Source: Candidatus Methanomethylicaceae archaeon (GTDB lineage Archaea; Thermoproteota; Methanomethylicia; Methanomethylicales; Methanomethylicaceae). Taken from it: a stretch of 64,000 nt of DNA. The position numbers were made by a program, and so were the translations under genes. Below the pieces are notes generated by a model. It was not told the DNA's origin. It saw nothing but the letters and a program-made list of their open reading frames with translations, and did no database searches. The stretch covers positions 1 through 64,000 of the forward strand of contig JAOAJN010000004.1 of the NCBI GenBank assembly GCA_026414165.1. Reading direction: 5' to 3'. Position 1 is the first letter of the stretch. Every line of letters begins with the position of its first letter. Shown here piece by piece: positions 51,373-59,729 of the stretch.

Positions 51373-51603
51373 TCACAATAGCGTCTCTATTAGAGTCTCG
51401 GTCGAGACCACACCTGGGATCTTTGCTATCTCATATACCGTTATCCCTAGCTTCTCAAGGCTCTGAAACTCATATTCCACGACAACATCATATCCTCCGA
51501 GAGTCTCAAAGGCCCTCCTCACACCTTTTATCTCCTTTATCCTGTTCAGGACATCTGTTGCAGTTCCCGGCTTACAGTGTATAAGGACGCATGCCAGAAC
51601 CAA
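51373..51603 (-). CDS. stand-alone Lrp/AsnC ligand-binding (RAM) domain protein
   Basis: A 76-aa AsnC effector domain without HTH (VLACVLIHCKPGTATDVLNRIKEIKGV; GGYDVVVEYE). TTG 51603 follows GGGGGT. It ends just before its paralogue and starts 17 bp after the MtrH-like gene, so it may be co-transcribed with it. Possible role: sensing an amino acid such as methionine for this cluster (inference). Confidence 0.82.
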   Translation of the reverse strand: MVLACVLIHCKPGTATDVLNRIKEIKGVRRAFETLGGYDVVVEYEFQSLEKLGITVYEIAKIPGVVSTETLIETLL

Positions 51604-51619
51604 AATGACCCCCCACATA

Positions 51620-52489
51620 TCAGAGTTTCGCTAGGAACTTATAAAGTGGGTGGCTCTTCTCAACCGCCCTGCCCCTTAACCTTTCTCCGTATGCCTTTAT
51701 GCCCTCAACGGTGGCCACCGCCTCAAATATGTAGCCTGCCGCCTTAAGCGGTCCGTATAGTATGAAATCCGCTCCCGCGACCTGTATCATGGTGTTGAGC
51801 GCCACATTCATTGATCTCGCGACTCTCTTGCTCACCTTCTTCTTCAACAGCGGCTGATATGCAACATTGGAGGGCGCACAACCTGCTGGCAGTCCCAGCT
51901 CATTCTTAACTGCCTTAATTGACTCAGCCGCCAGCCAGACGCTGGTGAAGTCTATTATGCCGACATCAACAGCCACATCGGTGATACCGGCCTCCCTACA
52001 TCTGTCAAGGAGGCCCCCCTTTAACACCTGAAGCTTCTCTTCTGGGTATACCGCAGCAGGGTCAAGTGTCTGGACTATTGCGAATCTAATCTTGCTATCC
52101 TTTATAAATTCTAACTCCTTTTCACTGGTGTTGGGCGACACCGAGTTGATTCCACACCTGCCTGCTAGACCCAACTCACATGCCTTTCTGTAACCCGCTA
52201 TCCTAGTCTCTTCGTTGAGACCTCCGATTAGTAACGGGTCATCTGTTAACTCGGCAACTGTGGCTAAGTACTTTTCCATCGCCTCAGGGGTCTCTGCAAT
52301 TATGTCTAGGGCATGAAGTAGCCCTGTCTTCTCCTTTAGCTTTGAAACGCTCTTCAGCTCCTTGATGAGCGCGGGTCTATTCACATCGCCTCTTTTATGG
52401 TCTATGACCTTCTTGTCAGATTTGTAGAAAAGGCTGCCAATCATTATTGGCACATCGCCAAATTTAACGTTCCCTAACCGAACTTCCAT
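51620..52489 (-). CDS. mtrH: MtrH-like methyltetrahydropterin:corrinoid methyltransferase
   Basis: A 289-aa TIM-barrel protein of the MtrH family. MtrH moves the methyl of methyl-tetrahydromethanopterin to a corrinoid protein. Typical stretches are VPIMIGSLFYKSDKKVI, DPLLIGGLNEETRIAGY, GINSVSPNTSEKE and DVAVDVGIIDF. No other Mtr subunits (A-G) are nearby, so it is not the membrane Mtr complex. It starts inside the stop of the core-MetE gene (TGATG), showing tight coupling to it. Confidence 0.88.
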   Translation of the reverse strand: MEVRLGNVKFGDVPIMIGSLFYKSDKKVIDHKRGDVNRPALIKELKSVSKLKEKTGLLHALDIIAETPEAMEKYLATVAELTDDPLLIGGLNEETRIAGYRKACELGLAGRCGINSVSPNTSEKELEFIKDSKIRFAIVQTLDPAAVYPEEKLQVLKGGLLDRCREAGITDVAVDVGIIDFTSVWLAAESIKAVKNELGLPAGCAPSNVAYQPLLKKKVSKRVARSMNVALNTMIQVAGADFILYGPLKAAGYIFEAVATVEGIKAYGERLRGRAVEKSHPLYKFLAKL

Positions 52490-53376
52490 CAGCTCTTCAG
52501 CTCCCTTACCGCCATCACCATATTCTTGAGCTTCATAAAAGCCTCATCCCTTCTGAAGGACCTCAGCCCGCAATCGGGGTGGATCCACTCAATATTTTCA
52601 GATCCATACAACTCCAGCGCCCTAGTCAGCACCCTCTTAATAGAGTCCACATCTTCTACCTCTGGGCTCATCGTACTGACACATCCTACGCCCAGCCTCT
52701 TTGAGTAATCCTCCAAAAGTTTTTTCTCAACACTGTCAAAGTTGCTGACGTTGTCCTTGAATGAGAAGCTCAGAATATCTAGTCCTTCTATCTTAACAAT
52801 CTCCATAAATACCCTCCTAAGGTTCCCGCAAACATGAAGTGCCTTTGTCCCCTTCAAGTCTGAAACAATGCCTTCAAGAACCTTTCTCCCAATGTTCATG
52901 GGTGCCCCTATGGAAAAGCTGGGCTCGTCTATCTGTATCTTTGTAAAGCCCGCCTTCTGCATGATCTCGGCCTCCACAGCCAAGGCCGCACTCACGTCCT
53001 CGTATAGTTTCTCGTCCCTGAACCCAGCATAGGGCGCCTCCGGGGTCAGCTCTGAAAAGAAAACCATTGTGACCGGACCCGTAATTATAGCCTTCACCTC
53101 GGCTCTCTCTCCTGCCAACTTCCTTGCAAATATAAGGTCTTCCAATACTGGGGTCTCTTCTGGAGGTCTTACCTTCCCTACAATCTTTGCCTTTTCATCC
53201 TCAACCTTGAACCCCGTTATATGGTCTGCAAAGTAACATACCATGTCCTTTCTTGTCTGACCATCACTGATTATCTCGATCCCTGCATCCAGCTGATCCT
53301 TCACCGCGGTCTTTATAGCCTCCAGACCCTCACCAACTACTGGGTAGCTCCCGATGACAGTCGTCCTCATTCTCAT
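52489..53376 (-). CDS. core-MetE type cobalamin-dependent methionine synthase-like protein
   Basis: A 295-aa protein corresponding to the C-terminal catalytic half of MetE. The zinc/homocysteine site is visible as ALHVCGN (His and Cys) and HPDCGLRS (Cys), with IDEPSF between them. The N-terminal substrate-binding half of full MetE is absent. Core-MetE proteins are known to take methyl groups from corrinoids. The start overlaps the corrinoid protein stop (TAATG) and the end overlaps MtrH, forming a three-gene methyl relay. Confidence 0.85.
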   Translation of the reverse strand: MRMRTTVIGSYPVVGEGLEAIKTAVKDQLDAGIEIISDGQTRKDMVCYFADHITGFKVEDEKAKIVGKVRPPEETPVLEDLIFARKLAGERAEVKAIITGPVTMVFFSELTPEAPYAGFRDEKLYEDVSAALAVEAEIMQKAGFTKIQIDEPSFSIGAPMNIGRKVLEGIVSDLKGTKALHVCGNLRRVFMEIVKIEGLDILSFSFKDNVSNFDSVEKKLLEDYSKRLGVGCVSTMSPEVEDVDSIKRVLTRALELYGSENIEWIHPDCGLRSFRRDEAFMKLKNMVMAVRELKS

Positions 53377-54014
53377 TACTTCTCTTTCCTCCCAACAATC
53401 TCCCTTGCTATCTTTACAGCCTCGTTCGCGTCCCTACCATACGCATCTGCTCTTATTTTTCTTGCAATCTCTTGGCTCATGGCTGCGCCACCCACCATCA
53501 CCTTGAGATCTCTTGAGACCTTCCTTGCCCTCTCGATCACGTTGGCACCCTTATCTATGTCAGAAGTCAGCAGAATGGAGAGAGCGAGTATATCCACTTT
53601 ATTATTTCTTAGAAAATCCTCCACAACACTCGGCGTCACATTGATGCCCATGTCCAGCACCTTGAAACCATCTGCGATCAGCATCGACGAGACTATGGTC
53701 TTTCCTATATCATGCGGTCCCAGCGATCCTATTGCGATCACTCCCTGCCCCTCACTAACCTTCTCCTTAATCATCATCGGCAGCACAACGCCCAAAGATG
53801 CCTTGGCTGCATTGGCAGCCCTCATAACCTCAGGCAGAAAGAGCTCTCCCTTCTCAAACAAATCTCCCACTAACTTTAGACCATCCGCTATCACATCAAT
53901 TATATCCTTTGGTTGCGCCCCGCCCCGCAAAAATTCTTCGGCGAGATCTTTAGCTTTTCTTTGGTTCTGCTCGAGCAGAGCCTCCTTGAGTGCCTCAAGT
54001 TTAACCTTGCTCAA
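53376..54014 (-). CDS. corrinoid (B12-binding) methyl carrier protein
   Basis: A 212-aa MtaC/MtbC-like protein. The N-terminal helical cap (B12-binding 2 domain, about 1-85) is followed by a Rossmann-like cobalamin domain. The base-off motif is GPHDIG with H101 as cobalt ligand. The Asp that normally lies two residues before the His (DxHxxG) is Gly here. Later motifs are intact (LALSILLTS, MVGGAAMS). TTG 54014 follows GAGGGA at 6 nt. A longer frame to 54098 would overlap the divergent ACT gene promoter. It is the first gene of the methyl-transfer operon. Confidence 0.85.
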   Translation of the reverse strand: MSKVKLEALKEALLEQNQRKAKDLAEEFLRGGAQPKDIIDVIADGLKLVGDLFEKGELFLPEVMRAANAAKASLGVVLPMMIKEKVSEGQGVIAIGSLGPHDIGKTIVSSMLIADGFKVLDMGINVTPSVVEDFLRNNKVDILALSILLTSDIDKGANVIERARKVSRDLKVMVGGAAMSQEIARKIRADAYGRDANEAVKIAREIVGRKEK

Positions 54015-54101
54015 CCATAGTCCCTCGCGATGTTTCCAATATCCATACGAAAACTTAATTAGATTTTCTGTACGATCTTCGATGGTCACTCGGTGCAATA
54101 T

Positions 54102-54359
54102 ATGCCTGATAGATACATGGTAATTACCGCCGTGGGGCCAGATCGCCCCGGCCTAATCGCCGAGATCTCTTCAGTGATATCCGAGTTCGGTTGCAATATT
54201 GAAGACATGGATCAGGTAGTCATGAAGGGGATCTTCATACTCTCAATGCTCATCAAGCTCGCTCCAGCTTTGGATCTCAATACCTTCCGTAAGAAGCTGG
54301 AGTACTTGTGCCATGAGCTTGGGCTAGAGGTGTCTTTCTATTATGCAGGCGGACGATAG
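54102..54359 (+). CDS. ACT domain protein
   Basis: An 85-aa protein consisting of one ACT domain of the GcvR/UPF0237 type (MVITAVGPDRPGLIAEISSVISEFGCNIEDMDQVV). It overlaps the following serB by 17 nt. That gene also starts with an ACT domain, so the two probably form a regulatory pair. Start ATG 54102. Confidence 0.9.
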   Translation: MPDRYMVITAVGPDRPGLIAEISSVISEFGCNIEDMDQVVMKGIFILSMLIKLAPALDLNTFRKKLEYLCHELGLEVSFYYAGGR

Positions 54360-55275
54360 GTTAGTCATCACAGTCCTGGGTAAAGACCGTCCGGGCATCG
54401 TTGCCACGGTGGCTGGGGTCCTTGCCAGATTTCATGCAAACATTGTAAAGACAAGGGCTTCGACAATCTTTAACGACCTCTTTCTAATGATTATGGTAGT
54501 GGACACCAAGACCTCAATTATTAGGAGAGATGTCCTATTGAACATCCTAAAGAATAGCTGTGACGATGTAGGTTTGGCACTGGCCGCAGAGTCCTGCCAG
54601 AGCTACAAGTGCGGAAAGAAGATTATTGTCTTTGACTTGGATGGTACCTTAATAGAGCAAGAGGTAATTGAGGAGTTGGCAAAGGCTGCTGGTGTCGGAG
54701 AAGAGGTCAAGAAGATCACAAAGCTTGCGATGGAGGGGAAGTTGAACTTCCTTGAGGCTCTGAAAGCGAGAGTCAAGCTATTGGAGGGTCTTCCGGTTGA
54801 GGTTATGGACAGAATAAAATCATCAATAAAAATTAACCCTGGCGTAAGAGAGTTGATCGCCAAACTCAAGGAGCTCGGCTTCATAATAGGGATAGTGACT
54901 GGAAGCTTTGATTTTGCCGCCGAGCATGTCGGTAGAATGATAGGCGCTGACTATGTCTTCTCAAACAGATTGATCGTAAAAGATGGACGTCTTACAGGCG
55001 AGGTTGAGGGCGACATGACCGGCCCTGAAGCAAAGCTCAGAGCAATAAAAACCATCGCTGCGAAGATCGGTGTGGGCTTAGAGGCATGTGTGGCCGTCGG
55101 AGACGGGGCAAACGACCTTTTCATGATAGAAAATGTTGGTCTTGGTATCGGATACAAACCAAAGCTCGTGGTCAGAGAGAGGGCTCATGGAGTTGTGAAC
55201 ACAGAGGATGCAAGAGTTCTCTTAGCCCTTATAGGCTGCGTCGACCTGAGGAAAGACATAGTATGCCGGCTATAA
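54343..55275 (+). CDS. serB: phosphoserine phosphatase with N-terminal ACT domain
   Basis: A 310-aa protein. An N-terminal ACT domain (LVITVLGKDRPGIVATVAGVLARF) spans residues 1-85. A HAD phosphatase follows with the nucleophile motif FDLDGTLIE, then SFDFAAEHVG and GDGANDLFM. It is the last step of serine synthesis, with probable feedback by an amino acid through ACT. The 17-nt overlap with the ACT gene suggests coupled translation. Confidence 0.93.
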   Translation: MQADDRLVITVLGKDRPGIVATVAGVLARFHANIVKTRASTIFNDLFLMIMVVDTKTSIIRRDVLLNILKNSCDDVGLALAAESCQSYKCGKKIIVFDLDGTLIEQEVIEELAKAAGVGEEVKKITKLAMEGKLNFLEALKARVKLLEGLPVEVMDRIKSSIKINPGVRELIAKLKELGFIIGIVTGSFDFAAEHVGRMIGADYVFSNRLIVKDGRLTGEVEGDMTGPEAKLRAIKTIAAKIGVGLEACVAVGDGANDLFMIENVGLGIGYKPKLVVRERAHGVVNTEDARVLLALIGCVDLRKDIVCRL

Positions 55276-55376
55276 TCTGCAGATTTTTAGTCCGCTTTAC
55301 CGTCCAAATATTTTCATAAGCTCGACCATGGGCAAACGATTTTAAAGAATTCCGCGACTATAAATTGTTGACCTCA

Positions 55377-56585
55377 ATGTTGAAAAGATCTGACTTTGCC
55401 CCTCAGATCATCCCAGAACCAATCCTCCACGCACTCGTCCCTACAAAAAAGAGCGTGGTCCATGGTTGGTATTTCCCCTACAAGTCAGGACGGAGGGAGT
55501 GCAGCTCCGAGCGAATTCTTGTCAACCCATACAACGGCTGCACAATTAACTGTCCAATGTGTTATGCCCGTGCATACAAGGGCCATTTCGAGGAATGGAA
55601 TAGAACTGGCATCGTCACAGTATTCAAAGACATAGACAAAAAATTAAACGAAGAGCTGCGCAGGCTCTACTACGCCTCATGCGGATACTTCTCACCTGTA
55701 ACGGATCCCTTTCAGTCCCCCTTAGAGGAAATCTATCACCTCTCCGAGCTTTGCATGGAAGCCTTTCTCAAGTTGGACCTTCCGGTGGAGTTTGTGACGA
55801 AGAACGGCTCTAAAGTGCCTGATCGCCTACTGAAGCGCATGTCTGAACAACCCTTTAATCATTGTTTTTGCCAGTACACCCTCCTTTCCCTTAATGAAGA
55901 GATACGCAAAACCTTCTCACCTGGAGGCTCAACCGTCGAGGAGCAGCTTAAGGCAGTTCAGAAATCGAAGGATCGCGGTCTTTATGTGGCTGTTAGGATC
56001 GATCCAATCCTCCCAGGCATAAACGACTCTCTCCGAGATCTTTCTGACTTACTGGATACTGTCAAAGAAAGGGGCGCCGACCATATCATAGCAAGCGTCT
56101 GCGATGTTAATCCATCATACATGGATAGGCTCCTCACAGTAGTCAGGTCATTCGGCGATGAGATCATAAAACTCTGGCGTTCGCTCTATACTGAGCGGAT
56201 AGGTCTAAGCTATCAGGCATCAGAAGCCTATCGCAGTAGAATATTTCGAATTCTGAGAGACCTGTCCACCAAAAAAGGACTAACATTCGCCCTCTGCATG
56301 GAGTTCCGAAGGGTAGGGCGAGGCTACATGGGCATGAACTCGGAGTTTATGACCTCCAAGGTCTGTGAGGGCAAGATCGTTCCTGTGTACTTCAGGTCAA
56401 ACCTGAAAGAAAACTTCAGACCGATATCGGGCTGCGATGGGGACTGCCTATCTTGTGCCAAGGGCGTTCAGGAGCCAGTTTGCAACAAACGTTTCTTAAT
56501 GGAAGCCGATGCTATGACTCTCTCAAAGTATCTCCGCCTCAAACCCGATGTGCCACTTTTTAACATGATTAAAAAGAAAAAGTAA
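55377..56585 (+). CDS. SplB-like radical SAM protein
   Basis: A 402-aa radical SAM protein of the spore-photolyase-like/Rv2578c type. The cluster motif is NGCTINCPMCYARAYKG (C-x5-C-x2-C spacing around PYNGCTINCPMC). The TIM-barrel core continues with FVTKNGSKVPDRLL and VAVRIDPILPGIND. A C-terminal Cys group (GCDGDCLSCAKGVQEPVC) could hold a second iron-sulphur cluster. ATG 55377 is preferred over TTG 55365. It need not be a true photolyase. Confidence 0.85.
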   Translation: MLKRSDFAPQIIPEPILHALVPTKKSVVHGWYFPYKSGRRECSSERILVNPYNGCTINCPMCYARAYKGHFEEWNRTGIVTVFKDIDKKLNEELRRLYYASCGYFSPVTDPFQSPLEEIYHLSELCMEAFLKLDLPVEFVTKNGSKVPDRLLKRMSEQPFNHCFCQYTLLSLNEEIRKTFSPGGSTVEEQLKAVQKSKDRGLYVAVRIDPILPGINDSLRDLSDLLDTVKERGADHIIASVCDVNPSYMDRLLTVVRSFGDEIIKLWRSLYTERIGLSYQASEAYRSRIFRILRDLSTKKGLTFALCMEFRRVGRGYMGMNSEFMTSKVCEGKIVPVYFRSNLKENFRPISGCDGDCLSCAKGVQEPVCNKRFLMEADAMTLSKYLRLKPDVPLFNMIKKKK

Positions 56586-56619
56586 ATATGCCTCGACTTT
56601 AAAAAAAGCCTGAAAACCT

Positions 56620-57039
56620 ATGTCCGAGAGTTTTGATGATGAGCTTGAAAGGATAAAAGCCAGAAAACTCTCAGAGATAATGACAAAGAAATACACCGGT
56701 GGTGAGAAAAAAATGAGCCATGGTTATATAGAACTTAACGATCAAACATTCGACTCTTTCGTATCCACAGCCGATAAATTGGTAGTCATTGACTTTTGGG
56801 CATCATGGTGCGGACCTTGCATGATAATGGCGCCCATATTTGAGCAACTCGCCAAAAAATACGAAGGGAAGGCACTTATGGCAAAAATGAATGTCGATGA
56901 GAATCCAGAGGTTCCCCAGAGGCTTGGGATCTACGGGATCCCCACATTCATATTCTTCAAGAACGGTAAAGAAGTAGGGCGCCTCGTGGGTGCTGTAGGG
57001 GCGAGTGGTCTCGAAGCTGAGATTAAGAAGCACCTTTAA
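56620..57039 (+). CDS. trxA: thioredoxin with N-terminal extension
   Basis: A 139-aa protein. The active site WCGPC (C64, C67) and cis-Pro (GIPTFIFF) are intact. Residues 1-32 are an extra charged helix (DDELERIKARKLSEIM) like the start of PDCD5-family nucleic-acid-binding proteins. An internal ATG at 56713 (MSHGYIELNDQTF) would give a normal ~108-aa thioredoxin, so two products are possible. Confidence 0.93.
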   Translation: MSESFDDELERIKARKLSEIMTKKYTGGEKKMSHGYIELNDQTFDSFVSTADKLVVIDFWASWCGPCMIMAPIFEQLAKKYEGKALMAKMNVDENPEVPQRLGIYGIPTFIFFKNGKEVGRLVGAVGASGLEAEIKKHL

Positions 57040-57135
57040 ATTCGAAAGTAACAATTAAAAATCAAACACTCTGATCTAAAAATTTAAAAACCAAAACCTC
57101 AAAACTAATTTTTTCTCTTATGGAGGGTAATCCTG

Positions 57136-57903
57136 TTGAGGTTCATTGACTCCCATACCCACACCTACCTTAGGGGCCCAGAAGACCTTGAGCTTATGTC
57201 TGTTGCTGGTGTGGAGGGCGTCATCATCTGCTCCTTTTTCCCACTTCAGCCATCGGGTTTTTCAACGATGCGCGATCTGTTCCGTTGGGTCATGGAAGTA
57301 GAGCCGATGAGACTCAGCTCGTATGGAATAAGCTCAAGGGTTGCTGTGGGAATTCACCCGAGGTCCATTCCCGAGGAGGACCTCAAGGTGGTATTGGATC
57401 ATATACTTGCCCTATTCGACAACGAAAAAGCCTCCGCACTCGGCGAAGTTGGTCTAGAGACTGGTAGTCAAGAAGAGGAGTATGTGTTAATCCAACAGAT
57501 TAGGATCGCAAACGAGTATCCCGTCCCGATGATCATGCACACTCCAAGGAACAATAAAGAGAAGATCGTGGAACGCCTTCTCTCAATTATCGAGTCCGAG
57601 AATGTAGACCCTGCAAGGGTCATAATCGATCACCTGACTCCCGACCTAGTGGCTAAGGTGAGATCTATAGGTGCAAACGTAGGTCTGACCGTCCAGCCTG
57701 GCAAACTCACGCCCAAAGACATCCACGAAGTCATAATGAAGAACGGTCCAGAAGGCATCATCGTCAACAGCGACATCGGAAATAAACCTTCAGATCCACT
57801 CTCTATCCCACGAGTCGCCCACTATCTTGACCGTGCTGGAGTCGGTGGCAGGGACATACAAATGATCACATACTCTAACATAAGGGCGCTCATTCCGCTC
57901 TGA
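57136..57903 (+). CDS. TatD-family metal-dependent hydrolase
   Basis: A 255-aa TIM-barrel hydrolase. Metal ligands appear as FIDSHTHTY, LGEVGLE, PMIMHTPR and IDHL, with a final IIVNSDIG. TatD enzymes are nucleases or amidohydrolases, and the substrate here is unknown. TTG 57136 follows GGAGGGTAA by 5 nt. Confidence 0.88.
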   Translation: MRFIDSHTHTYLRGPEDLELMSVAGVEGVIICSFFPLQPSGFSTMRDLFRWVMEVEPMRLSSYGISSRVAVGIHPRSIPEEDLKVVLDHILALFDNEKASALGEVGLETGSQEEEYVLIQQIRIANEYPVPMIMHTPRNNKEKIVERLLSIIESENVDPARVIIDHLTPDLVAKVRSIGANVGLTVQPGKLTPKDIHEVIMKNGPEGIIVNSDIGNKPSDPLSIPRVAHYLDRAGVGGRDIQMITYSNIRALIPL

Positions 57904-58029
57904 AAAGCGGCGACAAATCACAGAAAATAGACAACATGACTAAAATAAACATCAAAAATGACAATTTCTCATTCTTATTGCCAACACTTATTTAAGCCTT
58001 GGAAACCCAAATACATCAAGGTGTTTTAA

Positions 58030-58374
58030 ATGACGAAGCGTGTTATAGACCCTAAAGAAGCACGCACATTCGTGCCCCCACTACACTATGGCTGCATCAC
58101 CAGAGTCTTGCTGGAGGAGGCAAATGTTGGATGCAAGAACCTCTCCATGTTCAGATCCGAGTTCGAGGTTGGCGGAAGGGCGGATCCTCACACCCATCCC
58201 TTCGAACAGGCTTACTACATACTGAAGGGGAGAGCACTTGTCACAATAGGAAACGAGGAGTATAAGGTGAAGGCAGGAAATGCGCTCGTTTTCCCTCCAA
58301 ATGTCCCGCACTCCATAAAGAACATCGGGAAGACCCCCCTCTGGCTCATCGCCGTTAACGCGCCTCCCAAATGA
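58030..58374 (+). CDS. cupin domain protein
   Basis: A 114-aa single cupin. Motif 1 is G-x5-HTHPFEQAYYILKG and motif 2 is FPPNVPHSIKN, giving three His and one Glu for a metal. Function unknown. It lies 59 bp upstream of the aminotransferase on the same strand and may be part of the same pyrimidine/amino acid unit. Confidence 0.9.
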   Translation: MTKRVIDPKEARTFVPPLHYGCITRVLLEEANVGCKNLSMFRSEFEVGGRADPHTHPFEQAYYILKGRALVTIGNEEYKVKAGNALVFPPNVPHSIKNIGKTPLWLIAVNAPPK

Positions 58375-58433
58375 GCCCCCTAAATTCCATAATTTATAAA
58401 AATCAAAGTACATTTTTATTTTAGAGTGGTTTT

Positions 58434-59729
58434 ATGAAATCCTCTAAAGAAATCATAGACCTTTCGGAACGCTATCTTTCTCGCATGTACAAGCACTACT
58501 ACCCATTCGTACCAGACAGAGCTATTGATGACACTGTATACTCCATCGACGGGGATGCCTACATAGACCTATACGCCGGCGTCTCAATAGTCAACGTTGG
58601 CTGGTCTAACCAAAGGGTGATCCGGGCAGTGGAGGCGCAGATGCACAAACTCTTCCACACATCCTCGCTCTATTACTTGGAGTACACTGCAAAACTTGCA
58701 AAAAAGCTATCTGAACTTTCGCCGGGTGGCGCCCTCACCAAGACCTTCTTTACGAACAGTGGCTCAGAAGCTAATGAGACCGCAATCTCTCTCGTGAAGC
58801 GCGTCAAGAAGAGACCATATATAATGGCCCTCCACAGGTCCTTTCACGGAAGGACGTTTTACGCCATGAGCGCATTAGGTCAATCAAACTGGAAGGTTGG
58901 ACTCGGTCCGTTCGCACCAGTCGTCTTCGCACCTGATCCCTATTGCTACAGGTGCCCACTCGGACACAAGAGCTGCCCGGAATGCGGATTTGCCTGCGTA
59001 AAATACATGGAAGACGTGATAAAATGCGAGGTTGGTGGAGACTCGATTTCAGCATTACTGGCAGAGCCTATGTTAGCCAACGGCGGTATGATTGTTCCTC
59101 CTTTCGATTATTTTAAGGAGGTCAAGCAAGTTCTAGACAAATACTCCATTCTTTTCATTGCAGACGAGGTCCAGTCTGGGAATGGTCGGACTGGCAAGCT
59201 TTGGGGTATTGAGCACTACGGCGTTATACCTGACGTTATGACCACCTCGAAAGCAATCGCAAATGGACTCCCCCTCGGTGTGACCATCTACCGGGAGGAG
59301 CTAGACTCCACTCTAAGACCAGGTGAGCACTACTCTACCTTGGGAGGAAACGCCTTGGCATGCGCTGCCGCAGAGGCCGTTCTGGAAGAGCTTACGAGCG
59401 GTCTGATGGATAAGGTCAAGGAGAACGGCTCATACTTTAAGCGCAGGCTGGAATCACTAAAGGATAAATATGAGATAATCGGCGACGTCAGAGGCATAGG
59501 GCTCTTTTTAGGGATCGAGCTGGTGAAAGAAAGGTCCGCGAAGTTGCCTGCAAAGGAGGAAGCCGTCCGCTTCTTACAAGAAGCGTGGAAGAAAAAGATC
59601 TTGGTTGGTCTTGGAGGGTTAGAGGGCAATGTCATAAGGATAGAGCCTCCCTTGGTCCTGACCCGTGAGCACATTGATATTGCTGCAGATAGATTCGATG
59701 AGATATTAAAAAACATCACTGCCCAGTAG
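58434..59729 (+). CDS. class III PLP aminotransferase (possible beta-alanine/GABA type)
   Basis: A 431-aa aminotransferase. FFTNSGSEANETAISLVK binds the PLP phosphate, ADEVQSGNGRTGKLW is the conserved Asp segment, and TSKAIANGLPLG carries the PLP lysine. A cysteine cluster at CYRCPLGHKSCPECGFAC (insert near 165-185) is also present. Its neighbours PreT, PreA and dihydropyrimidinase suggest a role in transamination of beta-alanine from pyrimidine breakdown. GABA or alanine-glyoxylate activity is also possible. Confidence 0.88.
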   Translation: MKSSKEIIDLSERYLSRMYKHYYPFVPDRAIDDTVYSIDGDAYIDLYAGVSIVNVGWSNQRVIRAVEAQMHKLFHTSSLYYLEYTAKLAKKLSELSPGGALTKTFFTNSGSEANETAISLVKRVKKRPYIMALHRSFHGRTFYAMSALGQSNWKVGLGPFAPVVFAPDPYCYRCPLGHKSCPECGFACVKYMEDVIKCEVGGDSISALLAEPMLANGGMIVPPFDYFKEVKQVLDKYSILFIADEVQSGNGRTGKLWGIEHYGVIPDVMTTSKAIANGLPLGVTIYREELDSTLRPGEHYSTLGGNALACAAAEAVLEELTSGLMDKVKENGSYFKRRLESLKDKYEIIGDVRGIGLFLGIELVKERSAKLPAKEEAVRFLQEAWKKKILVGLGGLEGNVIRIEPPLVLTREHIDIAADRFDEILKNITAQ

